Part shown: piece by piece, positions 41,736-51,124 of the stretch
How positions within the stretch are numbered: position 1 is the stretch's first letter
Layout of the letters: each line of letters begins with the position of its first letter
Source of the DNA: Ilyomonas sp965247435
GTDB taxonomy: Bacteria; Bacteroidota; Bacteroidia; Chitinophagales; Chitinophagaceae
Length of the DNA: 64,000 nucleotides
Direction of reading: 5' to 3'
Assembly: GCA_965247435.1 (NCBI GenBank)
Contig: OZ252019.1
Span: 3,162,001-3,226,000 of the forward strand
The notes under the pieces: generated by a model
The model's database searches: none
Seen by the model: the letters and a program-made list of their open reading frames with translations, nothing else
What the model was told of the DNA's origin: nothing
Position numbers and translations under genes: made by a program

Positions 41736-43883
41736 TTAATGCTGTACTACAAACTTTGTTTCTGATGTTCGGGCAATGCCATTGGCCGACACAACAAGCT
41801 TGGCAGTGTACATGCCGTTTGCGAGGTTAGCCGCATCAATGGTTAGTGCTTTCTTATCTTTTTCCGCTGCAGCGCCTTTAAAAGTTTTCACCAGTCCTCC
41901 GTTGAAGCTATAAACATTCACCACGTAATCTCCTTTAACCGGCGAGACAAAATTAACCGTTACGGCGGTATTGGCAGGATTAGGATAAGCGCTTAAGCCA
42001 CGTGCGTCCGCCTCTTTGGCCAGGGCCGGAGCACTAATTGAAGTTTGCTGGGCAACAGCTTCTTGTTTGTTTCCAAAATTGTCCAGCTTTAAGAAGTCGG
42101 CCATAATGTGCGTGAGGTAGGTGTTATCTAAAAGGCCGTGGCCGGTAATACGGCTGGCAAACGAACCAAGCACGTTATCATCGGCGCCAACCCATATATC
42201 CATCGGCGTATGGTTGCCGGGCGTACCGCCGGCCTTTGTGCCATTGCCATTGGTAAGCGGGTTGGAAGCATAAGCTACCACGATTCTTCTGCCGTTGGTG
42301 TCCACCTTTGGCCACATTTCGGGCCGGCCCTGAAATTTGTAAGTAGTATAGTTAGGGTACCAGCCGCTGGGGCTTGTGGTACCAAAATCAACATCGCCCC
42401 GTGTTACATTGGTTGGTGTGGCAACAGTAGTGGCGGTAGCTGCACCGCCCGAAGATGCCGGTATTCCGTTCTGCCTTGGCGCTAATGCGTAGGTTCTTAC
42501 ATACGTACCGTTGCCTTGCGCATCGGCCGCATCGTGCAGGCCTACAATGGCCGTGCCGCCGCACTCATGGTCGCTGGTAGAAAAAATAAGCGTTTTACCA
42601 TCCTTGTCATTCAACAGCTTGCGGCCCTGGGCTACTGCATAGTCAAAAGCCAGCACTTCCTTTATCAGGTAATCGGAGCCGAAAATACTGCCGGTGCGCG
42701 GGGTAGCGGGCGTAGCGCTATATACCGCTTCGCCTCCACCTGCATATACAGATTTATCCGCATCAACAGTATAGCGGTTGATATTGCCCGCATCGGTTAC
42801 TACAGAGATACCACCTGTATTCGCATGTTCCAAATGATCTATCCTGCCGCCTTCCACCATCAGGAAGAAACCTTTCTTGCCGCCCTTGGCTTTCAGCACT
42901 TTTACAGCGGCTTCTACCATTTCAAACAAGGAAGGCTCCCAGGTGTTGGTTAATTGCCGGTCCTGCTCAAATGCGTTGTGCGATGCATTAAACAAGCCCA
43001 GCAGCTTTTTATTATTATCAGGCGTAAACTGGGTTGCATCAATATGCAGCAGGGCATCGCGGCTGTTTACATAGGCATAGCCTCTTTCTTCAGCAATGTC
43101 TATAAGGTTTACATTGTCGGTTCTTTTACCGCTTAATTTTACTACGGCGCCATTGGCATCGTAGATGGCTTTACCACCTGCATTCTTTACGGTATCCGAC
43201 TGGCCATTGGGATAGAAATGCCGGAAACCGCCGCCCAGTAATACATCTACTGCAACACCTACTTTAGGTGAAGGGAGCTGATAATCGCGGGCAGGATTGT
43301 AAGGCCTGATTAACGATGCAGCATTGTTGTAAATAGCTTCATACTCACTTTCGGTTGTGGATATAAATTGCGAAGCAATATAATCTTCCAGATCCCGGAA
43401 CCAGATATGGCTTGCAAAGGCAGCCGGGGTTGCATGCGTAATGCGGGTAGTAGTAATTAAACCCACTGCATAGCCTTCTTTTTTAGCCGCTTCCAAAATC
43501 GTTTCTACCGGCTGGCCTTCTGCCACATTAAAGGCGATAGACTCGTTATCAATCTTACCGTCCTCACCGGAGGCATATACGGTGGCGCCGGGACCCGAAT
43601 CGGTAATCCAGGAATTGGCCGAATGGGTTGTTACCATTGAGTTGTAGCGAAGCTTGTCCAGCGACAACACTTTAAATCCGGGGTCATCGGTATAGCGTTT
43701 GCCGATTGTTCCCTGTCCCATCGCCATGCGGGCAGCCGTTTTGGCCGATACGCCAAAGCCATCACCAATAAATAAAATACACTGCCGGGGCTCGCCGCTG
43801 GCAAGGCCGGATGCAGGATTTTTTTGACTGTAAGCATTGCTTAAAGCCAGCAACGAAGCAAAGACGAAGACGTGTTTTTTCAT
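41736..43883 (-). CDS. Alkaline phosphatase with T9SS sorting tail
   Basis: A 715-residue exported alkaline phosphatase of the PhoA superfamily. A signal peptide ends NAYSQ. The catalytic core shows CILFIGDGFGVSAKTAARM (first metal Asp), ANSWITDSGPGATVYASG (nucleophile Ser), LMVEGGRIDHLEHANTGG (metal Glu/Asp/His) and IFSTSDHECGGTAIVGLHD (Asp-His pair). The last ~80 residues (LSAYPNPANTAVTVNFVSP to ANGMYTAKLVVSANG...VVQH) are a type IX sorting domain. So the enzyme is expected on the cell surface, releasing phosphate from organic esters. Its length exceeds E. coli PhoA because of insertions and the tail. Confidence 0.9.
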   Translation of the reverse strand: MKKHVFVFASLLALSNAYSQKNPASGLASGEPRQCILFIGDGFGVSAKTAARMAMGQGTIGKRYTDDPGFKVLSLDKLRYNSMVTTHSANSWITDSGPGATVYASGEDGKIDNESIAFNVAEGQPVETILEAAKKEGYAVGLITTTRITHATPAAFASHIWFRDLEDYIASQFISTTESEYEAIYNNAASLIRPYNPARDYQLPSPKVGVAVDVLLGGGFRHFYPNGQSDTVKNAGGKAIYDANGAVVKLSGKRTDNVNLIDIAEERGYAYVNSRDALLHIDATQFTPDNNKKLLGLFNASHNAFEQDRQLTNTWEPSLFEMVEAAVKVLKAKGGKKGFFLMVEGGRIDHLEHANTGGISVVTDAGNINRYTVDADKSVYAGGGEAVYSATPATPRTGSIFGSDYLIKEVLAFDYAVAQGRKLLNDKDGKTLIFSTSDHECGGTAIVGLHDAADAQGNGTYVRTYALAPRQNGIPASSGGAATATTVATPTNVTRGDVDFGTTSPSGWYPNYTTYKFQGRPEMWPKVDTNGRRIVVAYASNPLTNGNGTKAGGTPGNHTPMDIWVGADDNVLGSFASRITGHGLLDNTYLTHIMADFLKLDNFGNKQEAVAQQTSISAPALAKEADARGLSAYPNPANTAVTVNFVSPVKGDYVVNVYSFNGGLVKTFKGAAAEKDKKALTIDAANLANGMYTAKLVVSANGIARTSETKFVVQH

Positions 43884-43991
43884 GTTGCAGATTTTTGCTA
43901 AAAGTCAACAACAGCTTTAACATTTCGCTTACCAAAATGTTACTTAACCATTACCAAATTGTGAAGTACCGGGTTGCACCTGTTTGTACAT

Positions 43992-43999
43992 TATGTTTG
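43992..43999 (+). promoter_or_regulatory. Candidate -7 box of the 44017 gene
   Basis: TATGTTTG matches TAnnTTTG exactly. The upstream in-frame ATG at 43993 is inside it, supporting the ATG at 44017 as start. A TTG lies 15 bases upstream (43974-43976), a little close. Confidence 0.35.
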
Positions 44000-44016
44000 A
44001 TACTGTAATAAAACGT

Positions 44017-45051
44017 ATGAGAAAACCCATTGCCTTTTTTTTGCTTTTTACCTGTTGCAGCTTCTATGGTTTTAGCCGGAAAAGCCCGCTGCTGTTTGCA
44101 GAAAAAACAAATATGTTGGTGCAGCTATTAGAAACGGGGAAACAAAGGTTCTGCATAACCCAGAATGCTGTTTATTCCATCACAAAAAAAGGATTGGAGA
44201 AAAAAGCGGCCCTGCCGTTTCTTTGTACCGATGCTATCGTGTATAAAGGCAATATTGCCTTAGCTACGGACGCAGGTTTACAATTGTTTGATACTAAAAA
44301 TAATGCGCTTACCGCACTCCTTCCTCAAAAAATAAATGGTGCTATTAACCACCTGCAAGCCGATGCCGGCAATCATATCTGGTTTACCAAAGAGTTTGAA
44401 GGCTGCTATATGATAGATGACAGTAACGAGGTACTGCAAAAAATAAAAGTGCCGGTTACCTATTCCCTGGCTTATACCAATGATAATACTATTTGGGTAG
44501 GTACCAATGTCGGCCTTTACAAAGTGCCTGCTTCCGGCAGCGCGATTGAGCGGTATGCAGAAGAAGGCATTGCGAGCAACGACCTGCCCGACAACCTCGT
44601 AGAAAGACTTTATACCGGGGCAAAAACAAACCTTTGGGTAGTTATGCCGGGGCATGTTTCTTATATTGCTGCAGACAATAATGATGAATTTCCCGACTAC
44701 GAATTTATAGGCGATAAGAACAATGAGTTGTACCATATTGCAGCTATAAATGGCTTTACACAAGCCTATTTATTCGCCACTTCACAGGGCATCCTTTTAA
44801 TGCACAATATAACAGCAGGCGAGAAACTGCATAGCGGGGAGATACACCAGACTGTAAGCGAAAAAGCATACCTGCTTACCAATGCAACAATCGAAAAGCC
44901 TGAAGCGCTGAAAACAGCAACAGTAAAGATGATAACCACCTGCGGTACCGCTATCTATTTCGTTACCGATAAGGGCTTATGGAGCGTTGATAAAGTAAAG
45001 TTGAACCAACGGTTAAAGAAGCAATTTCCCTTTTTACAAAAAACTTTATGA
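44017..45051 (+). CDS. Secreted beta-propeller protein (two-component-regulator-propeller-like)
   Basis: A 344-residue exported protein with a signal peptide (MRKPIAFFLLFTCCSFYGFS). The mature part has seven-bladed-propeller repeats of the kind found in the sensor part of hybrid two-component systems: LATDAGLQLFDTKNNALTAL, IWFTKEFEGCYMIDDSNEV, IWVGTNVGLYKVPASGSAIE, LWVVMPGHVSYIAADN, LFATSQGILLMHNI and IYFVTDKGLWSVDKVKLNQR. No kinase or membrane part follows, so it is a free propeller. Function unknown. It is divergent from the alkaline phosphatase; the pair may share the 133-base gap as a control region. Confidence 0.75.
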   Translation: MRKPIAFFLLFTCCSFYGFSRKSPLLFAEKTNMLVQLLETGKQRFCITQNAVYSITKKGLEKKAALPFLCTDAIVYKGNIALATDAGLQLFDTKNNALTALLPQKINGAINHLQADAGNHIWFTKEFEGCYMIDDSNEVLQKIKVPVTYSLAYTNDNTIWVGTNVGLYKVPASGSAIERYAEEGIASNDLPDNLVERLYTGAKTNLWVVMPGHVSYIAADNNDEFPDYEFIGDKNNELYHIAAINGFTQAYLFATSQGILLMHNITAGEKLHSGEIHQTVSEKAYLLTNATIEKPEALKTATVKMITTCGTAIYFVTDKGLWSVDKVKLNQRLKKQFPFLQKTL

Positions 45052-45165
45052 ATGAAGTTTGTAAACCGTAACCTTTTGTAAACATTATCATCATAAACTG
45101 ATAACGCGCCGGTGCAGGTTACGGAGGACAATCGCAGATAGCTTTGCAGCATTATATAAACGGGT

Positions 45166-45717
45166 ATGAAAAGCCTTACTACTTTATTGCTGCTCTCCGT
45201 TAGCGTTTTCTTTGCGGGAAGGCAGGCGCATAACAATACAGACGATACCACATCAATGGCCACCGGTAAAGATTTTTTTCGCTGCACGGTAGATGGCCGG
45301 CAATGGTCATCAGCAAGCCCCGGGGATAGCGCCACGGCAGGCAATGCCGGCTTATCAGTGGCTTTATTGCATGGCAACACCCATTGCATGCAGCCCTGCG
45401 GATTACTGGTAAATGCGATAAAAAAAGAAGATAAAAGCGAATCTTATTTTTACATACAGCCACTGAGCGAAGGAGCAACAGCGCCACTGCCAGTTCATAC
45501 CAATATCTACAACAGCATCTACATTACCTACAAAACCGCGGAAGGCAAATTTTACAGTACGGCTGCTTTGCCGGGCAGCTTTGAAATTACAGAGATAGAC
45601 CCGGCACATCAATATATAGCCGGAAGATTTAACTGCATTCTCTATAGCAGCATACAGGATGATTATCTATTTGTAACAAACGGAAAGTTCAGTTTTCATT
45701 TGAGCGATGCTAATTAG
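45166..45717 (+). CDS. Hypothetical secreted protein
   Basis: A 183-residue protein with a signal peptide (LLLLSVSVFFAGRQA) and no clear lipobox. The body FFRCTVDGRQWSSASPGD, then FYIQPLSEGATAPLPVH, YITYKTAEGKFYSTAALPG and GRFNCILYSSIQDDYLFVTN-GKF resembles small beta-sandwich lipoproteins of the DUF6252 type, in which a FxCxxDGxxW start and a FxxxGKFxF ending recur. Four Cys residues could form disulphides. It follows the propeller gene by 114 bases on the same strand. Function unknown. Confidence 0.6.
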   Translation: MKSLTTLLLLSVSVFFAGRQAHNNTDDTTSMATGKDFFRCTVDGRQWSSASPGDSATAGNAGLSVALLHGNTHCMQPCGLLVNAIKKEDKSESYFYIQPLSEGATAPLPVHTNIYNSIYITYKTAEGKFYSTAALPGSFEITEIDPAHQYIAGRFNCILYSSIQDDYLFVTNGKFSFHLSDAN

Positions 45718-45780
45718 CGCCGCATATAATGCAGTTAAAAGAAATAAAATTACGAAGCGCAGTTGCCAGTTATAAAAAAA

Positions 45781-46281
45781 TCAAGCGCCTACATGCAGCC
45801 TGCCCAGCCATACGCCGATGGCAAATACGATTGCCCCGCCCACGATTACCTGCAGCAGGGTTTTGGCTAACGGTGTCTGCATAAAACGATACCGGATAAA
45901 GGCAATACCTAACAGCTCTGCAACAACTACAACATAAGCGATGTGCAATGCGGTATCAATATCGCCTACTAAAAAAGGAAAGGTATGCAGCATGCCGCCG
46001 ATTGCAGTGGCTACTGCTGTAATAGCGCCGCGGTTCAGTGGATTTCCGCGGCCGGTAACGGTGCCATCATCGGAGAGTGCTTCGGCAAGCCCCATGCTGA
46101 TGCCTGCGCCTAACGAAGCTGCCAGCCCTACATAAAACGCTTCTATCGGCTGGCTGGTTAAACCCGCGGTTGCAAAAATGGGCGCAAGCGTAGATACAGA
46201 GCCATCCATTAAACCTAACAAGGCGGGCTGTACTTTTTGAATCACGAACCGGTGCCGGCTGTCTATATGCAGGTGTTTCAT
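45781..46281 (-). CDS. VIT-family membrane protein (CCC1-like)
   Basis: A 166-residue membrane protein with about five hydrophobic helices. The motif PALLGLMDGSVSTLAPIFAT is the typical first helix of the vacuolar iron transporter (VIT/CCC1) family, with a Gly-x-x-Asp-Gly signature; then YVGLAASLGAGISMGLAEAL and NRGAITAVATAIGGMLHTFP. Relatives move Fe2+ or Mn2+ into compartments or out of the cytoplasm; bacterial members are often detoxification transporters. I use the ATG at 46279-46281. The cytoplasmic metal-binding domain of the plant protein is absent. It is convergent to the 45166 gene. Confidence 0.75.
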   Translation of the reverse strand: MKHLHIDSRHRFVIQKVQPALLGLMDGSVSTLAPIFATAGLTSQPIEAFYVGLAASLGAGISMGLAEALSDDGTVTGRGNPLNRGAITAVATAIGGMLHTFPFLVGDIDTALHIAYVVVVAELLGIAFIRYRFMQTPLAKTLLQVIVGGAIVFAIGVWLGRLHVGA

Positions 46282-46573
46282 AAAAATAAAAGCAAAGAAC
46301 AACTTTAAAAGCTATGCAGCAGTGCCCGGCCTGCACTTTTTATTACTTTTATTGTAAGCATACTTAATTGGTGCGCTTATTCCATCCTATAAAGAAATAA
46401 GTTTAAAAGCACACTACGTTTTTTAAAAAGGCATTTACCATTTTGCTATTATAAATTTCCCTGCGTCTTATTGCGCTATGGCATAGCAGTAAAAAAAGCG
46501 GATGTAGAAGACTACTGAAAATTCTTAATAAATACAAAAAGAAAATCTATAATTTAGGCAGAAATAACGCCTG

Positions 46574-49500
46574 ATGAAAACAAACGGCCCTGATCACACA
46601 ACCCGGTTGACAGGGCAAACGATTGACTTTGAAACTGCTTTTGAAGCAATGCCCGGCTATAGTGCCCTGCTCGATGTAGATGCACCCGATTATACCATTC
46701 TTGCAACTACTTACGAGTACCTGCAGCCTTCCGGCAAATCGAAAGAAGAAGTGGTTGGCAAGAGCTTGTTTGAAGCTTTTCCACCCAGCCCTTATGATCC
46801 TGATTTTACAGGTACCGAAAATTTAAGCGCCTCCTTTCAAAAAGTAATTACCCGCAAACAAACCCACCAGTTGCCGGTTCAGCGCTACGATATTCCTAAC
46901 CGGGAAGGCGGCTTTACCGAATATTACTGGCAGGCAAGCAATAAGCCGGTGCTGGATGCAGCGGGCAAGGTTATTTACATTATTCATACGGCAGAAGATA
47001 TAACCGACCGGATAAAGGCGCAGCAGAACGAAGAAAAAATTAAGGGTATGCAGCAGGCACACAACCTGTTTATGCAGGCGCCGATGGCGATACATATTAT
47101 CAAAGGAGAAAATCTCATTATCGAACTGGCCAATGAGCCTACTTTGAAACTATGGGGCAAAGGACAGGAAGTAGTAGGGCAACGCCTGGAAGATGCTTTG
47201 CCGGAAATTAAAGGACAAGGCATTGCTGCTTTGCTAAACAAAGTAAGAGAAACGGGCGAGCCGTACGAAGCGTATGAAACACCGGTAACGCTGGTACGCC
47301 GGGGTAAAGAAGAATTAGTGTATGCCAATTTTGTATTTCAGCCTTATTACGAGCAGGATATTACAAAAGCGGCAGGCGTATTAATTATTGCAATAGAAGT
47401 AACGGAAAGAGTTGTTATTAAAAAACAACTGGCCGAGCAGGAACAGAGCCTGCGGGAAAGTTCGGAAAAATTTCAAACCTTATTAGAAGTTATTCCGCAG
47501 ATGACCTGGACCAACCTGCCTTCGGGAGAAGTGGATTTCTATAACCGGAAATGGTATAGCTACACCGGGCTTACCAAAGAACAAACTTTACTATGGGACT
47601 GGAGAACCGTTGTTCATCCGGATGACCTGCAGCACACACAGAATGATTTTTTAAAAGCTTTGCAGACAGGAAACATTTTTGAAAATGAAAACCGTTACAG
47701 GCGTGCTGATGGCCGGTACCGCTGGCATCTGAACAGAGCTTTACCAATCAGGAATGAGCAGGGCGAAATTACTCTTTGGATCGGCACTGCCACAGATATA
47801 CACGACCGCAGGCAAACAGAGCAGGCGCTAAAAGAAAGCGAGCAACGTTTCCAGGGAGCTATTGAGGCGGTGCAAGGCATTTTATGGACCAATAATGCCA
47901 GCGGCGAGATGGAAGGCGAGCAGCCGGGGTGGTCTGCGCTTACCGGCCAAAGCTACGAAGCATACCAGGGGTATGGCTGGGCTAAAGCGGTGCATCCCGA
48001 TGATGCCCAGCCAACTATTGATGCCTGGAATGAAGCGGTACAGCAAAACAAAACTTTTATTTTTGAACACCGCCTCCGGATGAAAAATGGTAACTGGGGG
48101 CACTTTGCTATACGCGCTATCCCTCAACTGAATAAAGATGGCATTATCAGGGAGTGGGTAGGCGTACATACCAATATTACCGAACAAAAACAGGCAGAGC
48201 AGGCGCTGGAAAAAAGTGAACGCAACCTCCGTAATATCATCCTGCAGTCGCCGGTTGCCATGTGCATTTTAAGAGGGCCGGAGTATAAGATAGAAATAGC
48301 CAATGACCGGATGTTTGAATTATGGGGCAAATCGCCCGGAGAACTTTTGAGCCTGCCGATCTTCGTGGGCTTGCCGGAAGCTAAAGAACAGGGACTGGAA
48401 TTGCTGCTTGCCAAAGTGTATAATAATGGCGAAACAGTTAAAGCATACGAACGGCCGGTAAACCTGCCCAGTAACAATAAAATAGAGACAACATACATCA
48501 ATTTTGTGTACGAACCGCTCTATGAGGCCGATGGTGCGATAGCGGGCATACTGGCGGTAGCTGCTGAAGTAACCGAACAGGTACTTGCCCGCATACGTGT
48601 AGAAGAAAGTGAAAAAGAATTCCGGCAGTTGGCCGACTCCTTACCGGAAATGGTCTGGACTACAGACAATACCGGGAAACAGCTATTTGCTTCCAAACGC
48701 TGGAAAGAGTTTACCGGGATTGATCCGTATGATAGCGCAACCTTTCAGCAAATAGTGCATCCGGAGGATTGGGACAATATTATAAGGGAGTGGACCGATT
48801 GTTTAACATCCGGCCGCACCTACAAAACGGAAGTAAGAATAAAAAGCAGAACCGGTGAATACCACTGGTTTTATGTAAACGGGGAGCCGATAAAAAATGA
48901 GCAGGGCAGCATTGAAAAATGGGCAGGCGCTTTTACCAATGTGAACGAACGTAAAAAAGCAGAAGAAAACTTACAGCTTACCTCCGAAAGGTTTAGAATG
49001 CTGGCCGATACGATGCCGCAGTTTGTATGGACCGGAGATGCGGCGGGCAATCTCAATTATTATAACAAGGCGGTGTATGATTATTCGGGATTATCATTCG
49101 ATGAAATTAAGACCGGCGGCTGGCTGCAGATCGTTCATCCAGAAGAAAGAGCAGAAAACCTGCGATTGTGGATAGAGGCGGTTACCACCGGAAAAGGTTT
49201 CATTTTTGAGCACCGTTTTCGCCGGTACGATGGCGTGTACCGGTGGCAACTGAGCCGCGCCACGCCGCAAAAAGATTCGGCCGGTGCCATTCAGATGTGG
49301 GTTGGCACAAGCACAGACATTCATGAAATAAAGGAACTGGATGAGCAGAAAGATTATTTTATCGGCATGGTGAGCCATGAGCTGAAGACGCCGGTTACTT
49401 CCATTAAGGGGCATGTGCAGATTATGCAGCGTAAGTATCGCAACGGGGAAGATGCATTCCTCATCAATTCCCTTGCTGTTATAAATAAGCAAATCAGTAA

Positions 49501-50026
49501 AACAACCAAGCTGATCTCCGACCTGCTGGATGTTTCAAAAATCAAGTCCGGCAGCCTTTCGCTTAATAAGGAGCATTTTTCTGTTAATGAGCTGATACAG
49601 GAAGTGATCGCGGAAGTGAAGCTTATCAATCCCATCCACGCCATCCGCTTTGCTGCAACGGCGGAAGTGCTGGTATATGCCGATAAAGAGCGCATTAGCC
49701 AGGTGTTGATCAACCTGCTTACCAATGCCATCAAATACTCGCCCGACTCGCAGCAGGTGGCTGTAAAAAGCAGCGTAGCCGGTGGCGAAGTGCAGGTTGC
49801 GATAGAAGATTTTGGAATCGGCATCAGCAAGAACGACCAGCAAAAAATATTCGAACGCTTTTACCGGGTAGAGGGTAAAAACGAAAAAACATTCCCCGGC
49901 TTTGGTATCGGGTTATTCATTTCATCAGAAATTATTCGCCGGCACAACGGAAATATCGGCGTAATGAGCGAATTGGGAAAAGGCTCTGTTTTTTATTTTA
50001 CACTTCCCTTGTATATAGAAGAATAA
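46574..50026 (+). CDS. Soluble seven-PAS sensor histidine kinase
   Basis: A 1150-residue cytoplasmic hybrid-free histidine kinase without membrane segments. Seven PAS domains follow each other at about 20-140, 160-285, 297-415, 420-540, 548-672, 677-797 and 803-920. PAS 2 and 5 are alike (LxANEPTLKLWGKG, GEPYEAYETPV) and PAS 3, 4, 6 and 7 share a TWTxxxGxVxFYNxxW, HPDD style, so the array arose by internal duplication. A HisKA domain (MVSHELKTPVTSIKGHVQIM, phospho-acceptor His) and ATPase domain (VLINLLTNAIKYSPDS, EDFGIGISKNDQQKIFERFY, PGFGIGLFISSEIIRRHNG) end it. No response regulator is adjacent. It is a single-gene unit with its own terminator. Confidence 0.93.
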   Translation: MKTNGPDHTTRLTGQTIDFETAFEAMPGYSALLDVDAPDYTILATTYEYLQPSGKSKEEVVGKSLFEAFPPSPYDPDFTGTENLSASFQKVITRKQTHQLPVQRYDIPNREGGFTEYYWQASNKPVLDAAGKVIYIIHTAEDITDRIKAQQNEEKIKGMQQAHNLFMQAPMAIHIIKGENLIIELANEPTLKLWGKGQEVVGQRLEDALPEIKGQGIAALLNKVRETGEPYEAYETPVTLVRRGKEELVYANFVFQPYYEQDITKAAGVLIIAIEVTERVVIKKQLAEQEQSLRESSEKFQTLLEVIPQMTWTNLPSGEVDFYNRKWYSYTGLTKEQTLLWDWRTVVHPDDLQHTQNDFLKALQTGNIFENENRYRRADGRYRWHLNRALPIRNEQGEITLWIGTATDIHDRRQTEQALKESEQRFQGAIEAVQGILWTNNASGEMEGEQPGWSALTGQSYEAYQGYGWAKAVHPDDAQPTIDAWNEAVQQNKTFIFEHRLRMKNGNWGHFAIRAIPQLNKDGIIREWVGVHTNITEQKQAEQALEKSERNLRNIILQSPVAMCILRGPEYKIEIANDRMFELWGKSPGELLSLPIFVGLPEAKEQGLELLLAKVYNNGETVKAYERPVNLPSNNKIETTYINFVYEPLYEADGAIAGILAVAAEVTEQVLARIRVEESEKEFRQLADSLPEMVWTTDNTGKQLFASKRWKEFTGIDPYDSATFQQIVHPEDWDNIIREWTDCLTSGRTYKTEVRIKSRTGEYHWFYVNGEPIKNEQGSIEKWAGAFTNVNERKKAEENLQLTSERFRMLADTMPQFVWTGDAAGNLNYYNKAVYDYSGLSFDEIKTGGWLQIVHPEERAENLRLWIEAVTTGKGFIFEHRFRRYDGVYRWQLSRATPQKDSAGAIQMWVGTSTDIHEIKELDEQKDYFIGMVSHELKTPVTSIKGHVQIMQRKYRNGEDAFLINSLAVINKQISKTTKLISDLLDVSKIKSGSLSLNKEHFSVNELIQEVIAEVKLINPIHAIRFAATAEVLVYADKERISQVLINLLTNAIKYSPDSQQVAVKSSVAGGEVQVAIEDFGIGISKNDQQKIFERFYRVEGKNEKTFPGFGIGLFISSEIIRRHNGNIGVMSELGKGSVFYFTLPLYIEE

Positions 50027-50063
50027 AGCGTTGCTGTATTGCGCCTTTTAGTATTGAAAAGCA

Positions 50064-50091
50064 AACAGCCCGGCAGAAAGCCAGGGCTGTT
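50064..50091 (+). terminator. Terminator of the histidine kinase gene
   Basis: An 8-bp stem AACAGCCC / GGGCTGTT with a smaller GGC/GCC pair inside, followed by GTTTTGTAT. It lies 38 bases after the stop codon. Confidence 0.65.
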
Positions 50092-50109
50092 GTTTTGTAT
50101 GCCTGTTTA

Positions 50110-51114
50110 TTATTTTACCAGCAGCACCTGGAAAGACCCTGGAATCATTGGCGGCCTGTCGTTGCCGGTTGATGCGCCAAAATTGGCTGTGGGGAGATAG
50201 ATAGCGTGCGTTGCCGCATCTACAGCACAGGTTCTGGCGCCGCGTTTCGTAGGCACGGTTGCCACTACTTTAAACTGGTCTTTGGAGATTTCTTTTATCA
50301 CCGTCAGTGTGCCTTCGCCGTTAGATGAATAAACCGTTTTCAATGCCGCATCAAAGCCGGTGCCATCGCAGCCTTCACCAATCGGCACCTGCGCTACCAC
50401 CTTGCCATTCGTTGCATCCATTACCATCAGCACTTTGTTTTCGCATCCCGCAAACAAGCGTTTTGTCTGCCGGTCAATACTTAATCCCGAAGGTGATTCG
50501 CCGGGCGCAATCGGCCAGCTATGTATCAGCTTATAGCTGTTCATGTCAATTACTTCAATTTCGCTTTTGTCTTCATTATTCACAAACACTTTTCCGTCGC
50601 CGTCGCTCACCGCCGTTTCCGGTTTGCCCTTCACATCAATGGTGGCCACCACTTTACCAGTGGCCGGATCTATCACCGTCAGGTCTTTACTGCGACCATT
50701 GCAGGTAATTATTTTTTTAGCATACTCATCATAAAAAATAGCATCGGGGTTTTGGCCGGTGGCAATACTATCCGTTACCTGTAATGTATTCAAATCAAAT
50801 ACTGTAACATTATTACTCCGCCCGTTGCTTGTATAACCCTTGTTTAAAGCATGCACCAACGCAATGCCGTGCACGCCGCTGGTATTGGGTATCACACCAA
50901 TAGAATCGCCGGTGCTTTTGTCCAGCACATTTACCTGCGAGCCGTGCGATACATACAGCTTATTGGATGCGGTATCGGCCAGGATATAATCCCACCAGCC
51001 GGAGCTTTGGATATGGAACGTGTCGGTTACCTTCATAGCAGTTGCCTGTGCAATAAGAAAATTACTGCAACCAAGAAAGATAACCGTAAGAAGCAGCGAA
51101 ACTGATTTGTACAT
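50110..51114 (-). CDS. YncE-family secreted beta-propeller protein
   Basis: A 334-residue exported protein with signal peptide MYKSVSLLLTVIFLGCSNFL and seven YncE-type blades, each like KLYVSHGSQVNVLDKSTGDS, GYTSNGRSNNVTVFDLNTLQ, ITCNGRSKDLTVIDPATGKV, VFVNNEDKSEIEVIDMNSYK and LFAGCENKVLMVMDATNGKV. YncE proteins are periplasmic or surface propellers; E. coli YncE binds DNA and is iron-regulated, but the family role is uncertain. I prefer the ATG at 51112-51114 because 37 upstream residues in frame do not look like a signal peptide and overlap the neighbouring PAP2 stop region. Last gene of a three-gene operon. Confidence 0.85.
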   Translation of the reverse strand: MYKSVSLLLTVIFLGCSNFLIAQATAMKVTDTFHIQSSGWWDYILADTASNKLYVSHGSQVNVLDKSTGDSIGVIPNTSGVHGIALVHALNKGYTSNGRSNNVTVFDLNTLQVTDSIATGQNPDAIFYDEYAKKIITCNGRSKDLTVIDPATGKVVATIDVKGKPETAVSDGDGKVFVNNEDKSEIEVIDMNSYKLIHSWPIAPGESPSGLSIDRQTKRLFAGCENKVLMVMDATNGKVVAQVPIGEGCDGTGFDAALKTVYSSNGEGTLTVIKEISKDQFKVVATVPTKRGARTCAVDAATHAIYLPTANFGASTGNDRPPMIPGSFQVLLVK

Positions 51115-51124
51115 ACATTGATTT

